From Gp6-AA40 sp035492455 (GTDB taxonomy: Bacteria > Acidobacteriota > Vicinamibacteria > Vicinamibacterales > UBA2999), in the NCBI GenBank assembly GCA_035492455.1, contig DATJJE010000050.1, positions 69,025 through 133,024 of the forward strand: 64,000 nt of DNA, written 5' to 3'. Positions 14,950-23,693 of this stretch are shown in pieces. Each line of letters opens with the position of its first letter. Position 1 is the first letter of the stretch. The position numbers and the translations under genes were made by a program. The notes under the pieces are model-generated. The model was not told the origin of the DNA. It saw only the letters and a program-made list of their open reading frames with translations, and did no database searches.

Positions 14950-17318
14950 GCTTGCGGTGCCAGTGATTGATCACTGGCTGAAGTGCTGAAACAACTGGAG
15001 CAGCGACGAGCTGAACTCCACGCAGCCGCAGTGAACAACATTCCCCAACTTAGCAAGAGCAACCATGGGAAACCGATCGCGCGGTAGCGAAAGTCCACGA
15101 TCGACGTTCCTGGCTGCACCTGCACTGCGCGATACACGAAGTTCCCCCTCACGACCCTGCTCTCGCGCCCGTTGACGGTGACGTGCCAACTGCGAGACCA
15201 GGTATCGGTCACGAGCAGCCAGCCTGCCGCAGGAACATCCACTTGCAGGGTCAGTTGTGACGGGCGGTAGGACAGCACCTTGAAGGAGTTCAGACGCTCG
15301 GCCGGCGGCAGCGAAGTAATAACGGCTTCACACGTATCGGCGCCGACGACCTCCGACGCACCGCTAGCGGCGGCCTGCGGATGAACCACGATCGGCGGTG
15401 CCGCGAGTTTCGTTGCACGGCGGAGAAACAGCTGAAAACACTCCTCCGACCGATTGACGATTCCAACGGACCTGGAAAACCACAGGCGATCTGGACCCGT
15501 AGCACTGTCCGCCAGCACATCGTCGTACGAATATCGGCGCACCAGCGCGCCGGCTAAGCTGCTGTATCCGTGAATGGTCGGCACCTTCGACAGAAAGGTG
15601 AGATTGCCGCGGTTCTCGACGCGACGCATCAATGCGCTGGCCGTGAGGTCGATTGTCGTCCGATGCAGTTGATCGAGACTGCGCCATGTTTCGGGGTGCG
15701 GGTTGTACATCGTCGAGCGGACCAGTCGCGAGGTCGATAACGCGTCACCGGTCGCGAGCACTACGAACGCGACGGGAGCGACTTCGCGCCAACGGCTGCG
15801 GTTGACCCTCAGCCCTGCGAGTGCGACGACACAGAGGGAGATCCAGAGTCCGTATGCATGCCAGTTCGAGGCGCCTAGCGGCAGCGAGGTCGATCCGCGA
15901 AGCGCCACCATGACGTTGGTGTATGTCGCGAGTGCCGCGGCAGCGACGCAGACAACTGTGATGGCGAATCGTCGCCACATTTTCCGGTTCTGGTCGATCG
16001 TTAATGTGAGATCGCGCATTCCGAACATGCCGAGCACGGTAAGCGCGAAAATCGTGTAACAACGGAACAGGGCCGCTTGCCTGAAGTACCGAGTCGGCGG
16101 GACCCAGTCATAGAGCCAGCCCCTCAACGGCAGCGCGCGACCAAACGCGCAGCCAAGAAACAGTAGCGCCACAGCGAGGAGCCACCAACGGAACCCCGTG
16201 CCCCTGCGCTTCACGAGCGCGAATGCGGCAAACGCCGGAATGAGAACGCCGACGTAGACGCTTCGCATCGAGATGTCAGTGTATTCGTACAAATCGGCCA
16301 GCGAGAGCGAGGGGCTGGACAACGTGACGACGGCCGCAGGATGAAGCGCGTTGTTGAAGACCGCATCGTCACGCTTCATGGGTCCGGCTCGATCCGATAC
16401 GTCAGGTCCTTCGACAAACAAGGGGACGTACGTCGGTGACATCACGGCGGCACCGACAAGCGCGACGACGATGTGAATGGCTGCGAGGCGTTTGAATTGA
16501 TTGAACTGATGCGCTGCCTGGACGCGCGGTTCTTCATCAGGGCAGACTACGCGACCAACGCTCCACAAGACGGCGAAACAACCGTTCAGGAAGACGAGTG
16601 CCGGGTAGCCACCTAATCCCGAGAGGCCCAGGAGCGCTCCCGCTTGCACTGCAGGACGCAGGCTTCGCGTGGACATTGCGACATCGACTCGCCACACGAT
16701 CCACGGAAGCAGCGAAATTGAATAGAGCAATGCCGTGTGTTCCGCGTTGCCGGTGTAGAAGCCGGAGAAACAGAAGGCGACAGCGCCGACAAATCCCACC
16801 CACGGCGGCGTGCCCAGGTGGCGCGCCAGCACGAGCATACCGGCGCCGCCGAGCAGCCAGATCGCGAGCCAGTACAGCGCGAACGCCAGCGGCGTACCCC
16901 CGAACAGCAACCCGAAGGCAACGACGGGCGGCGAGAACGATCCGAGTTGTGGCTCGAGATAGTCGGGAGAACCACCGAGTGTGAACGGGTTCCACAGGAG
17001 AAATGCGCCATTACGCGCGAAGTCGCCGACGAGCATGTAGTACGGCGCAAACAGGTCGATGCCGTCCCACATCGGCGCGGCGTGGCCGAGCAACAACGGC
17101 GTGTGCGGAATAAGGAGCGTGACTGCGAGGCCGATCCCCGCAATCGTCCATCGTGAACCGATCGGCGTGCTCCTTCGGTTCCAGATCAACACCGGCAATA
17201 ATACTGGCCCACGGCGCGTTGGCACGTCCGTGGCCGTCCTAAGCCATGAACTCGCGAGTCCTGTGATGTAGGCACGTTGGCTTCCGCGCGCATTGCCGGA
17301 CCGGTAGACGCCGGGCAT
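14946..17318 (-). CDS. YfhO-family polytopic membrane protein
   Basis: A 790-residue protein with about 12 membrane segments and a C-terminal exported domain. Conserved features include FAPYYMLVGDFARNGAFLLWN with LWNPFTLGGSPD, FCFSGFYTGNAEH, GPDVSDRAGPM, PTRYFRQAALF and the terminal beta-domain AGWLLVTDTWSRSWHVTVNG. YfhO-type proteins resemble glycosyltransferases of the GT-C fold; Bacillus YfhO is linked to lipoteichoic acid glycosylation. In Gram-negatives the substrate is unknown, probably a lipid-linked sugar acceptor. It starts 4 nt after the stop of an upstream lipoprotein gene. The first ~40 residues are poorly hydrophobic, so the true start may be later. Confidence 0.82.
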   Translation of the reverse strand: MPGVYRSGNARGSQRAYITGLASSWLRTATDVPTRRGPVLLPVLIWNRRSTPIGSRWTIAGIGLAVTLLIPHTPLLLGHAAPMWDGIDLFAPYYMLVGDFARNGAFLLWNPFTLGGSPDYLEPQLGSFSPPVVAFGLLFGGTPLAFALYWLAIWLLGGAGMLVLARHLGTPPWVGFVGAVAFCFSGFYTGNAEHTALLYSISLLPWIVWRVDVAMSTRSLRPAVQAGALLGLSGLGGYPALVFLNGCFAVLWSVGRVVCPDEEPRVQAAHQFNQFKRLAAIHIVVALVGAAVMSPTYVPLFVEGPDVSDRAGPMKRDDAVFNNALHPAAVVTLSSPSLSLADLYEYTDISMRSVYVGVLIPAFAAFALVKRRGTGFRWWLLAVALLFLGCAFGRALPLRGWLYDWVPPTRYFRQAALFRCYTIFALTVLGMFGMRDLTLTIDQNRKMWRRFAITVVCVAAAALATYTNVMVALRGSTSLPLGASNWHAYGLWISLCVVALAGLRVNRSRWREVAPVAFVVLATGDALSTSRLVRSTMYNPHPETWRSLDQLHRTTIDLTASALMRRVENRGNLTFLSKVPTIHGYSSLAGALVRRYSYDDVLADSATGPDRLWFSRSVGIVNRSEECFQLFLRRATKLAAPPIVVHPQAAASGASEVVGADTCEAVITSLPPAERLNSFKVLSYRPSQLTLQVDVPAAGWLLVTDTWSRSWHVTVNGRESRVVRGNFVYRAVQVQPGTSIVDFRYRAIGFPWLLLLSWGMLFTAAAWSSARRCSSCFSTSASDQSLAPQA

Positions 17319-17321
17319 GCG

Positions 17322-18038
17322 TCAAGGTTCGAGGGAGAACGCCAGGTCGATGGGCTTGGTGGTGAGGGTGTTGCCGTGAACAGATCCCGTCGCCGAGATA
17401 CCGTTATCCAGACTACCGACGCGCCAGCCCCAGAATATTCCCAGTTTCCCTGCCCCTTCCCTGGCGCGAATTTGCAACCAGTAGCGGGTGCCCGCTGTGA
17501 CTGGAAAAGGCATTGGTAGAACCGCGGTGTAATCGTAGTACGCGCAATCGGCTTCGTTCTGAACATAAACAACACCAGTCGCAGTGTGAGCGTCAAACGC
17601 AAATGCCTCGTGCGCTTCGCCAGCCGTGAGCGTCATCTGATACAGCATGCTGGTCGTCTGAGGAGTTCCGTTGCGGTCGGCGACAAACCAGATTTGGAAT
17701 GCGCTTGTCGAGTCGGCACGGGGTGCGACGACCGGCGGCTGACCGGGAACTATTGGGTTGCAATAGCCGCCCTGCCACGACACCGCGCGGATCGAGGTTG
17801 ACGTCGCACTGGTGAAGTCATCCAGCGAATAGGGCAACAGGTCAAGGAGGATGGGACTGTCGGTGTCGTACACCCACGAACCTGCAAGGTACAGCAACGA
17901 CCGGTTCGTAGGAGCAAGGAGCGTGTTGTGAACCGCCGACACGGCATTCGGCGAGGGTTGAGTAATGCCACGATCTTCGGAGCCGCACCCCAAAAGGATG
18001 CAAGCTACGGCTGCATTGAGGAGACTACGTCTGCACAC
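17322..18038 (-). CDS. Lipoprotein of unknown function
   Basis: A 238-residue predicted lipoprotein. From the GTG at 18038 the signal is CRRSLLNAAVACILLGC, with lipidation at the Cys of ILLGCG. The mature part is rich in beta-strand, with VSWQGGYCNPIVPGQPP, SAFQIWFVADRNG and YWLQIRAREGAG; this looks like a beta-sandwich or binding domain. AAAGGGA lies ~12 nt before the start. The open frame extends to 18173 without signal character. It heads the operon with the YfhO-like gene and the truncated lipoprotein. No family recognised. Confidence 0.72.
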   Translation of the reverse strand: MCRRSLLNAAVACILLGCGSEDRGITQPSPNAVSAVHNTLLAPTNRSLLYLAGSWVYDTDSPILLDLLPYSLDDFTSATSTSIRAVSWQGGYCNPIVPGQPPVVAPRADSTSAFQIWFVADRNGTPQTTSMLYQMTLTAGEAHEAFAFDAHTATGVVYVQNEADCAYYDYTAVLPMPFPVTAGTRYWLQIRAREGAGKLGIFWGWRVGSLDNGISATGSVHGNTLTTKPIDLAFSLEP

Positions 18039-18383
18039 GACTGAATCATCCCTTTCGACGGTTGCAGCATACCGGCGGAGCAAAAGATGATCCTCGGGCT
18101 GCGACCGAAATTTGTTGACACGGCTGAATGAGAGATTGGTCACACAATCGCACATGTGGCGCGCCCGCGACATAAGCGGTGCGCGCGAGGTACACGCCGT
18201 TACTGACCTGCGATGTCGCGATGTCGCAGGACATCACTTGGCTTGGTTCCTCACGGAACCACGTCGGACCGGCTGGTCCTACGCGCACGCTCCAACTACC
18301 GAATCCGCGCCAGACGACGTCGCCGTTCACAACGCCTTCAGGAAAAAGCGGATCTGACCAGGCACCGCGGAGAAATGCGAACC

Positions 18384-19412
18384 AATCCAGATCGCGCTCC
18401 ACTGATTCGTCAGGCGTTCGAGCTCTTTGCCAACGGACGCGATCAGCGGGCCGTGCTACGTGCGGTCAGCGCATCGGGCCTTGCCACGCGTGCCGGACGA
18501 CAGCGCAATCGCTGAACAACCTCCTTCGCAACCCCGCGTACGCCGGACGCATCCAATCGCGCCGATGGAACAGTGAGCATGAAGGAGACTTTGACCCGAT
18601 CGTCTCGGAGGCGCTGTACAGCGGCGTACAGGCCCGCCTTGCTGCCATCAACAGTCACCCGTCCGTACGACAGCAGGATGATCCAGATTTCCATTGCGCC
18701 GTTTTGTGCGATGCGCAGCCTGCGACACGCCTCTCACTGGCAGTCGTTCGCGTGGTCGCAGCGGCGTGTACCCGTATTACCACTGCCGGAACCGGTGTCG
18801 CGGTGTGGCCTCCCGCAAAAGCAGTCATCGAAGCCAAGTTTGTGGACCTCTTGGACTCCCTCAGGCCCCGACCGGAATATCTCGCTTTATTCAGGGCAAT
18901 AGTGCTTGACGTCTGGCGACAGGAATGCCGTACGGCGGCAGATGTGGCCGCACGCCTCCGCGACCGTGTTTCGGCGCTGCAAGGGGACCTTCAAAGGGGT
19001 GAGCGACGCTTTCGTACTGGCCCGCTCGATCGATCGCGACACGTACAACGACATGAGGGACCCGCTCCGAGAGCAGTAGCGGCTGCGCAGTTGGAGCTTA
19101 GCGAGGCTCAGCTTCAGCAGCGGACGTCGAAGGAGTCCTCGCGTTCGCCGAGCACGTCATGGTTAACGCAACCGCGCTATGGATGAATGTCGCTGCTGAC
19201 GGAAAGATGGCCCTTCAGGGGGCCCTGTTTCCAAATGGTCTGGAGTGGGATGGTCAGAAATTTGGAACCGTCGTAACGTGCACTGCGTTCAGCTACTTGC
19301 GGGAGATCTCTGACAGCACCGAAAGAGTGGCGTCCCTAAGCATCCCAAGTTGAAACCAGATCGCAGGGTTCCTCGAAACAATGGGCGCGATCCGAAAAAT
19401 TCCCGTGCGCGG
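18384..19412 (+). pseudogene. Decayed large serine recombinase
   Basis: Parts of one recombinase occur in order across three frames: RAPLIRQAFELFANG; then LNNLLRNPAYAGRIQS and DFDPIVSEALYSGVQARL (recombinase domain); a zinc beta-ribbon CAACDTPLTG...YYHCRN with Cys residues at the expected spacing; then KFVDLLDSLRPRPEYLALF and VWRQECRTAADVAARL (coiled coil). The tail LFPNGLEWDGQKFGTVVTCTAF has a stop replacing a Trp in SIPSWNQIA. The N-terminal resolvase domain with the catalytic serine is absent. Several frameshifts and the missing domain make it a relic of an integrative element. Confidence 0.72.
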
Positions 19413-19432
19413 CGACTATATAGCGTCAATTG

Positions 19433-19804
19433 CTAATTGATCACCGCCGCATCTATCGCCCTGATCAGGGTCGCCCCGCTCACCGGTTTTCGAAACACAA
19501 AGGCGAACTCCGCCGCGTCGAGTTCGCGTGTGTCGGTGCCTGTCACCACAAGGATCGGGACGTTTCGTGTCTGCACGTGCGCTTTCAACTCCCGGTACAC
19601 GTCGAGCCCATTCAGCTGCGGCAACATCAGATCGAGCACCACGACGTCCGGTATGAGACCCGCGTCGATGCGCTTCAACGCATCAACGCCATCGGCGACA
19701 GCTGTCACAAGGAAGCCGGCAGAGACGAGCTCTTGTCGATAGAGCTCCCGTAGGGGTTCGTCGTCCTCAACGATGAGCACACGAGTTCGCCGAAGCGGTT
19801 CCAT
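19433..19804 (-). CDS. Single-domain response regulator
   Basis: A 123-residue stand-alone receiver domain. VLIVEDDEPLRELYRQ carries the acidic pair, VVVLDLMLPQLNG carries the phospho-acceptor Asp, LVVTGT has the switch Thr and FVFRKPV holds the conserved Lys. No output domain, so it acts as a phospho-relay intermediate or a CheY-like protein that binds a partner. The ATG at 19804 is preferred over an upstream extension to 19867. No histidine kinase is adjacent; the hybrid kinase at 26.3-27.9 kb is a possible but unproven partner. Confidence 0.88.
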   Translation of the reverse strand: MEPLRRTRVLIVEDDEPLRELYRQELVSAGFLVTAVADGVDALKRIDAGLIPDVVVLDLMLPQLNGLDVYRELKAHVQTRNVPILVVTGTDTRELDAAEFAFVFRKPVSGATLIRAIDAAVIN

Positions 19805-20056
19805 TGTGGCAGTGAGTGTAGCGGATGTAATTACGTCCCCACCACGCCGATCCGACGCGACAAACAAACTGCGCGCATTTTGATGGGTGCCGGAACGTAC
19901 ATTGCGACAATGCGGGCGACTGCCGACGTTGCTACCGATACGAGCCGTGAATCACTACAGTCGCGCTAAGACCGCCAACGAAACGCATACACAGGCGTGC
20001 CGACCTTCTATGAATCCGTGCTGACGCGCAACCAAGAGAGCAGTTGAGGTGTGTGG

Positions 20057-20245
20057 ATGAACGATTCGCTTGACTACTTACGATCGCAATCGGGCGATCG
20101 CCCCGAAGCGGCGCTGCGTCCGAGTGCATGTCCTGAGTGCGGCTCGCGGGCGCTCGGCACACTCGCGAAAGTGATCACCGCGGATACGTTCTGGCGATGT
20201 GCGGCGTGTGGGACGGTGTTCAACCGAAAGCGACGCCAGCCGTAA
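20057..20245 (+). CDS. Small single zinc-ribbon protein
   Basis: About 62 residues with one zinc ribbon: CPECGSRALGTLAKVI then FWRCAACGTVF. The C-x2-C...W/F-x-C-x2-C spacing is like that of the other short ribbon proteins in this window. ATG 20057 is used; an in-frame GTG lies 6 nt earlier. The function is unknown. The opposite strand carries a partly overlapping frame with its own ribbon (20074-20529), so one of the two may be non-coding. Confidence 0.6.
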   Translation: MNDSLDYLRSQSGDRPEAALRPSACPECGSRALGTLAKVITADTFWRCAACGTVFNRKRRQP

Positions 20246-20529
20246 ACACGCTGAACTACGACGTCGCGACAGGTCCTCATCGTCGCGACGAAGCGGACCC
20301 GGATCGGTCGCGCGGCGAAATGCGAGCACCGCCGTCGAGCGGCCGAACGGGCTGCGCCGATCACGTTCCGCCCAGCTATGCGATCGGCTACGCTGACCCG
20401 TCGATCCCGCCAGGTGGCATCGCATCGCGCGCAATGAAACTCGTCGTACTTTTCCTCGCCCATTACGACGCGTGACCGCCGAACAAAATCAGCTGTGTTG
20501 CACCGGGCGCAAAAGGTTCTCGCCTCCAT
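20074..20529 (-). CDS. Possible zinc-ribbon protein with degenerate tail
   Basis: The first ~45 residues are a clear zinc ribbon (FCARCNTADFVRRSRV..., EFHCARCDATWRD). The remaining ~105 residues are arginine-rich without domain character, and the frame ends only after running antisense through the 20057-20245 gene. The ribbon is probably real and the tail probably results from a lost stop or frameshift. It may therefore be a decayed gene. Confidence 0.35.
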   Translation of the reverse strand: MEARTFCARCNTADFVRRSRVVMGEEKYDEFHCARCDATWRDRRVSVADRIAGRNVIGAARSAARRRCSHFAARPIRVRFVATMRTCRDVVVQRVYGWRRFRLNTVPHAAHRQNVSAVITFASVPSAREPHSGHALGRSAASGRSPDCDRK

Positions 20530-20629
20530 TGGTCGCGATGAATGGATCCTGCACCTGAGCTATCCGCTGCGGCTGTTGACCTTTTTTGGAGTACCTAATG
20601 CCGCTATATTGCCATCAAGGATATGCGGC

Positions 20630-20821
20630 GTGGTGGATCAGCGGCCCCCTTCTGATCATGAAACCGAAAAATCTGTCCGCGAGGTTTGTCACAATTGCGG
20701 CGGCACGGACACGATTCTTATCAGTAGGTTCCGCTGGGACGGCAGCACGCACCTCAATTGGCGGTGTTCGAAATGTGATCACGTCTGGGTGACGCCCGAA
20801 CGCCGCAAGGAACGACCGTAA
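20630..20821 (+). CDS. Small single zinc-ribbon protein
   Basis: About 63 residues from a GTG at 20630 with AAGGA 9 nt upstream. One zinc ribbon, CHNCGGTDTILISRFRW then LNWRCSKCDHVWVTPE. The C-terminal W-x-C-x2-C...W layout is shared with the double ribbon at 749-1063 (LRCAKCGHVWMP). Function unknown. Confidence 0.6.
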   Translation: MVDQRPPSDHETEKSVREVCHNCGGTDTILISRFRWDGSTHLNWRCSKCDHVWVTPERRKERP

Positions 20822-20880
20822 GGATTTCAACTACGTCCAGTAACTAGCCATTGTCGAGACTTGCGGGGTCCTTAGCCCTT

Positions 20881-21426
20881 CTACCGATGTGCGCCCAGCT
20901 GAAGCCGCGCCGTCAACCCGATTCGGTTTTGTCCCAGAAGCGGAACGAACGTGACGCGCGCTGGCTGGCCGGCGCTATAGATGGTCCGATTGATCGCCTC
21001 GTCAATTGCGCCACCGATGGGCGCCCCCATCGAGAGCGAGAGGATGAACGGCAAGACGCAAACCAAGTCCTGGCAGGTCTGCGCGATTATGAGGGCGCCC
21101 GCGAGGCCGACGCCCGCACCTTTAAGAGTCCCATCTAACGTTGAGTCGTGGAGGTCGATGCGTGCGGCTGTTTGTTCGGTAAACGTCTTCCGCTCGATCC
21201 TAAAGTTCCAGCGCCGTCGTTCGACCTGGAGCTGATCGCCGACGATGGACACAACGCTCCACGTCGCCGTCCGGCCCTGATTCGGTTTGACGACAATGGC
21301 CTGTCCGACGCCGACTTGCAGCTGCTGGAACGTGTGAACCGGCTCCTGCGCGGCAGCGACTTGTGCGCTGGCGACAAAGGTAGCAGCCAAGATGAAGAGA
21401 TTGCGAATCGTGACGTGCGTGCTCAT
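20881..21426 (-). CDS. Exported protein with glycine-rich hydrophobic segment
   Basis: A 181-residue protein with a Sec signal peptide (MSTHVTIRNLFILAATFVASAQVAAAQ). The mature N-terminal half is beta-rich (VGVGQAIVVKPNQG, TATWSVVSIVGDQLQVERRRW). A glycine-rich hydrophobic stretch (GTLKGAGVGLAGALII, then LSLSMGAPIGGAIDEAINR) may insert into the outer membrane or mediate assembly. No family recognised. It is divergent from the lipoprotein gene at 21518 across ~90 nt. Confidence 0.65.
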   Translation of the reverse strand: MSTHVTIRNLFILAATFVASAQVAAAQEPVHTFQQLQVGVGQAIVVKPNQGRTATWSVVSIVGDQLQVERRRWNFRIERKTFTEQTAARIDLHDSTLDGTLKGAGVGLAGALIIAQTCQDLVCVLPFILSLSMGAPIGGAIDEAINRTIYSAGQPARVTFVPLLGQNRIGLTARLQLGAHR

Positions 21427-21517
21427 GCGAAAACAGTATTCGGTCCCACTCGCGAAGTCCTGATGTCATTCCTGAAAAGTTCTGAATGTAACGGTCTATC
21501 GAATCTCGGAGAGGACC

Positions 21518-22219
21518 ATGCGATCAGCACTCCCGCTCGTAATGTGCCTGCCCATCCTCGTCCTAGCGTGCGGCGGGGATGCCGTAGCTCCGGTCAGCCC
21601 CAGCGCGCCAGCTTCAAGTCCGCCGATAGCCCCCGTGACGCCAACCGTCACGGTATCTGGCCAGGTCACGAGTCCAGTCGGCAGCCCCATTGCCGCACCT
21701 CGTGTGGTCGTGTATCCGCTCCGGCTTTGGGGCCCGTGGTATGGACCGTGGGGCCGAGGCAGTGATGCGGACAATGCGGGTCGGTATCGCATCACTAACG
21801 CACCGCAAGACCCAGGTACGATCTTCGTGCGCGCCTGGAAGGATGGATACGTGCAACAGTGCGCGAAAATCGTCACACTCGCGACCGATACAAACGCGGA
21901 CCTGACGCTCACTCGGAAAGAAGACGTCGTGATCACAGCCCTGCCGACGTCCGCGGCGACTCGGCAGATCAGCGGTACGGTCTATACCCTGCGGAACAAC
22001 GTGCGTGCACCGGTTGCCGGCGCCTGGGTAGGCTGGGAGCCCCTCCTCGATACGGTTATCGCTGACACCATCACTGATTCGCAGGGGCGGTATCGATTGT
22101 GTGAGCTGCCGATTGATCGCGTCGATAGTCTGTTTGCAGAGCGGATGGGCAACTATTCGCCGGTCTACGGGGAGACTGCCGCCGGAGGCGACGCGGTGGT
22201 CGATTTCGAGCTCCCATAA
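21518..22219 (+). CDS. Lipoprotein with carboxypeptidase-regulatory-like repeats
   Basis: A 233-residue lipoprotein. Its signal peptide ends in the lipobox LVLACGG, followed by a Pro/Ser/Ala-rich spacer. Two beta-sandwich units then each resemble the CarboxypepD_reg fold: VSGQVTSPVGSPIAAPRVVV...GRYRITNAP, and ISGTVYTLRNNVRAPVAG...QGRYRLCELP. GGAGAGG precedes the ATG. Such surface lipoproteins may bind carbohydrates or assist TonB receptors, but there is no direct evidence here. Confidence 0.72.
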   Translation: MRSALPLVMCLPILVLACGGDAVAPVSPSAPASSPPIAPVTPTVTVSGQVTSPVGSPIAAPRVVVYPLRLWGPWYGPWGRGSDADNAGRYRITNAPQDPGTIFVRAWKDGYVQQCAKIVTLATDTNADLTLTRKEDVVITALPTSAATRQISGTVYTLRNNVRAPVAGAWVGWEPLLDTVIADTITDSQGRYRLCELPIDRVDSLFAERMGNYSPVYGETAAGGDAVVDFELP

Positions 22220-22303
22220 TAAGGGGGGCGCCGGCGGCGCATCGGGGCGAACCCTGTGCTGCGTTCAAATGCTTACGGGAGATGTCTGCCGCGTCTGAAG
22301 ATG

Positions 22304-22381
22304 TGGCGTCCCCAGCGGGATTCGAACCCGCGATCTCTGCCTTGAAAGGGCAGCGTGTTGGGCCAGCTACACCATGGGGAC
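22304..22381 (-). tRNA. tRNA-Glu (anticodon UUC)
   Basis: The minus strand folds as a complete cloverleaf. The acceptor GTCCCCA pairs with TGGGGAC, the anticodon stem is CTGCC/GGCAG around the loop CTTTCAA (anticodon UUC), and the T-arm is GCGGG-TTCGAAT-CCCGC. An encoded CCA end follows the discriminator G. Confidence 0.95.
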
Positions 22382-22860
22382 CGTACTTCGAGCGATCAAA
22401 GTATCTTAGCAGTTACGTTTCACAGAATGGAAACGTCCATAGCGACGAACTCCTCCTCGTTTCGATGCGCGTCGCTCGACGCCCCGCGCCGCGGGCGGCG
22501 GTGAATCCGTTCCATCATGGCCAGCGAATCCGCGACACATCCCTCGCTGCCCATCCTGGCGTTCTGCGCCCGCACGCGCAACGAGCGACACGCGTCGACA
22601 AGGGCAGGGTAGCCCCGGAGTCACGCGTCACAGGCACACCATAAAGCTCAATGGCGCATCTGCGAAGTTGTTTCAGCGCCTCGGCGCGGATAACTCCGCA
22701 GGCGGCCGCGAACTATCTCGCGGCCATCCGTCGTCGAGTGCGCGTCGCGCGGCCTACATCGACGGCAGGGCTGCGTGATCTCGTAGCAAGACAATTGCAG
22801 CACAACACTGATTGGCAACCACGGGCGGTTCGTCATTCAACGCAGCGCATAGGAGGACCT
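22382..22860. other. Intergenic region without recognisable gene
   Basis: About 480 nt between the tRNA-Glu gene and the monooxygenase gene. Open frames here are arginine- and alanine-rich and show no domain sequence. It must contain the tRNA promoter (minus strand) and the promoter for the three-gene operon starting at 22861. No repeats or integrase remains were seen beside the tRNA. Confidence 0.5.
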
Positions 22861-23226
22861 ATGGCGTTCGAGCTCAGTGCACACATGACGATCAGGCCGG
22901 GTCAACTCGAGGGATTCAAGAAGCAGGCGGCCGAGTGCATCCGTATCACCAAGGAAAAGGACACGCACACGCTTCGTTACGACTGGTTCATCACCAGGGA
23001 TGGCACCGAGTGCGAGGTTCGTGAGGCCTACACCGGCCCCGAGGGGCTCATCGAACACAATCGCAACATCATCGAGGCGCGCACGAAGCTGTTTACCGAC
23101 TACGCAGACAACCACTTGATGACGGTGTACTCGGAGCCGATTCCGGAGATTGTCGACCTGGTCAAAGCGCACCATCTGGAAAATCAATTCAAGTGGTTCT
23201 CGTTCGTCAAAGGACTCGATCGATGA
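22861..23226 (+). CDS. Antibiotic-biosynthesis-monooxygenase (ABM)-type dimeric alpha-beta barrel protein
   Basis: A 121-residue protein with the ABM ferredoxin-like fold: ELSAHMTIRPGQLEGFKKQA at the start, CIRITKEKDTHTLRYDWFI in the first half and REAYTGPEGLIEHNRNIIE as the characteristic helix. ABM proteins are small oxygenases or structural relatives, often acting as dimers without cofactor. AGGAGG sits 5-6 nt before the ATG. Its stop overlaps the next gene by 4 nt (ATGA), so it heads a coupled operon with a haem-binding protein and a membrane protein. Confidence 0.8.
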   Translation: MAFELSAHMTIRPGQLEGFKKQAAECIRITKEKDTHTLRYDWFITRDGTECEVREAYTGPEGLIEHNRNIIEARTKLFTDYADNHLMTVYSEPIPEIVDLVKAHHLENQFKWFSFVKGLDR

Positions 23227-23693
23227 GCGCGCGTTTGAAACAGGCCGCCGTCATCCTGGTCGCCCTGTTCGCGCTTGCGCAACTCGTTCGTCCTCTGCAC
23301 GCGAAACCGACGACCGATTCGAGCCGCACGATTCAGGCGCACCTTGAGCAGGGCAGTGAACTGGGTGCTGTTCTGGATCGCTCGTGCGGCAACTGTCACA
23401 CCAACGCAGCCGCGTGGCCGTGGTACGCGCGCATCGCACCGGTGTCGTGGTTGATTGCCAATGGCGTCAGGGAAGGCCGCGATGCGGTCAACTTCTCGGA
23501 ATGGGCCGGGTATTCGCCGTCGCAGCAGCGCACCCTGCTCGCCGCATCGTGCCAGGACGTACGCGAAGGCAGGATGCCCGATCGTCTCTACACCATGCTG
23601 CGTCCTGAGGCGCGGATGTCGGAGCAGGACGTCGAGATGGTCTGTACGGCGGCGCGCCAAGCCGAGGGACTTCCGGCAAGAGGACAGCCATGA
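23223..23693 (+). CDS. Exported haem-binding domain protein
   Basis: A 156-residue protein with an N-terminal signal/anchor (LKQAAVILVALFALAQLVRPL) and a single c-type haem motif CGNCHTN within LDRSCGNCHTNAAAWPWYARIAPVSW. This is the signature of the haem-binding domain family usually annotated as such. FSEWAGYSPSQQ and the C-terminal LRPEARMSEQDVE region also fit. It faces the periplasm. ATGA overlaps on both sides place it between the ABM protein and a membrane protein in one operon. Confidence 0.85.
   Translation: MSARLKQAAVILVALFALAQLVRPLHAKPTTDSSRTIQAHLEQGSELGAVLDRSCGNCHTNAAAWPWYARIAPVSWLIANGVREGRDAVNFSEWAGYSPSQQRTLLAASCQDVREGRMPDRLYTMLRPEARMSEQDVEMVCTAARQAEGLPARGQP

Noticed and set aside
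18046..18402. Minus-strand frame of 118 codons upstream of the lipoprotein gene
   Set aside because: It has some Trp/Gly-rich sequence but no start signal, no domain, and runs into the recombinase relic; not enough to call a gene.
11871..19383. The matching 56-nt segments as direct repeats (attachment sites) bounding a 7.4-kb element
   Set aside because: Their differences fall mostly at synonymous codon positions, which fits two diverged homologous genes rather than recombination target duplicates.
22282..22860. Open frames across the tRNA-Glu gene and the following gap
   Set aside because: They translate the tRNA itself or arginine-rich sequence and show no conserved pattern.
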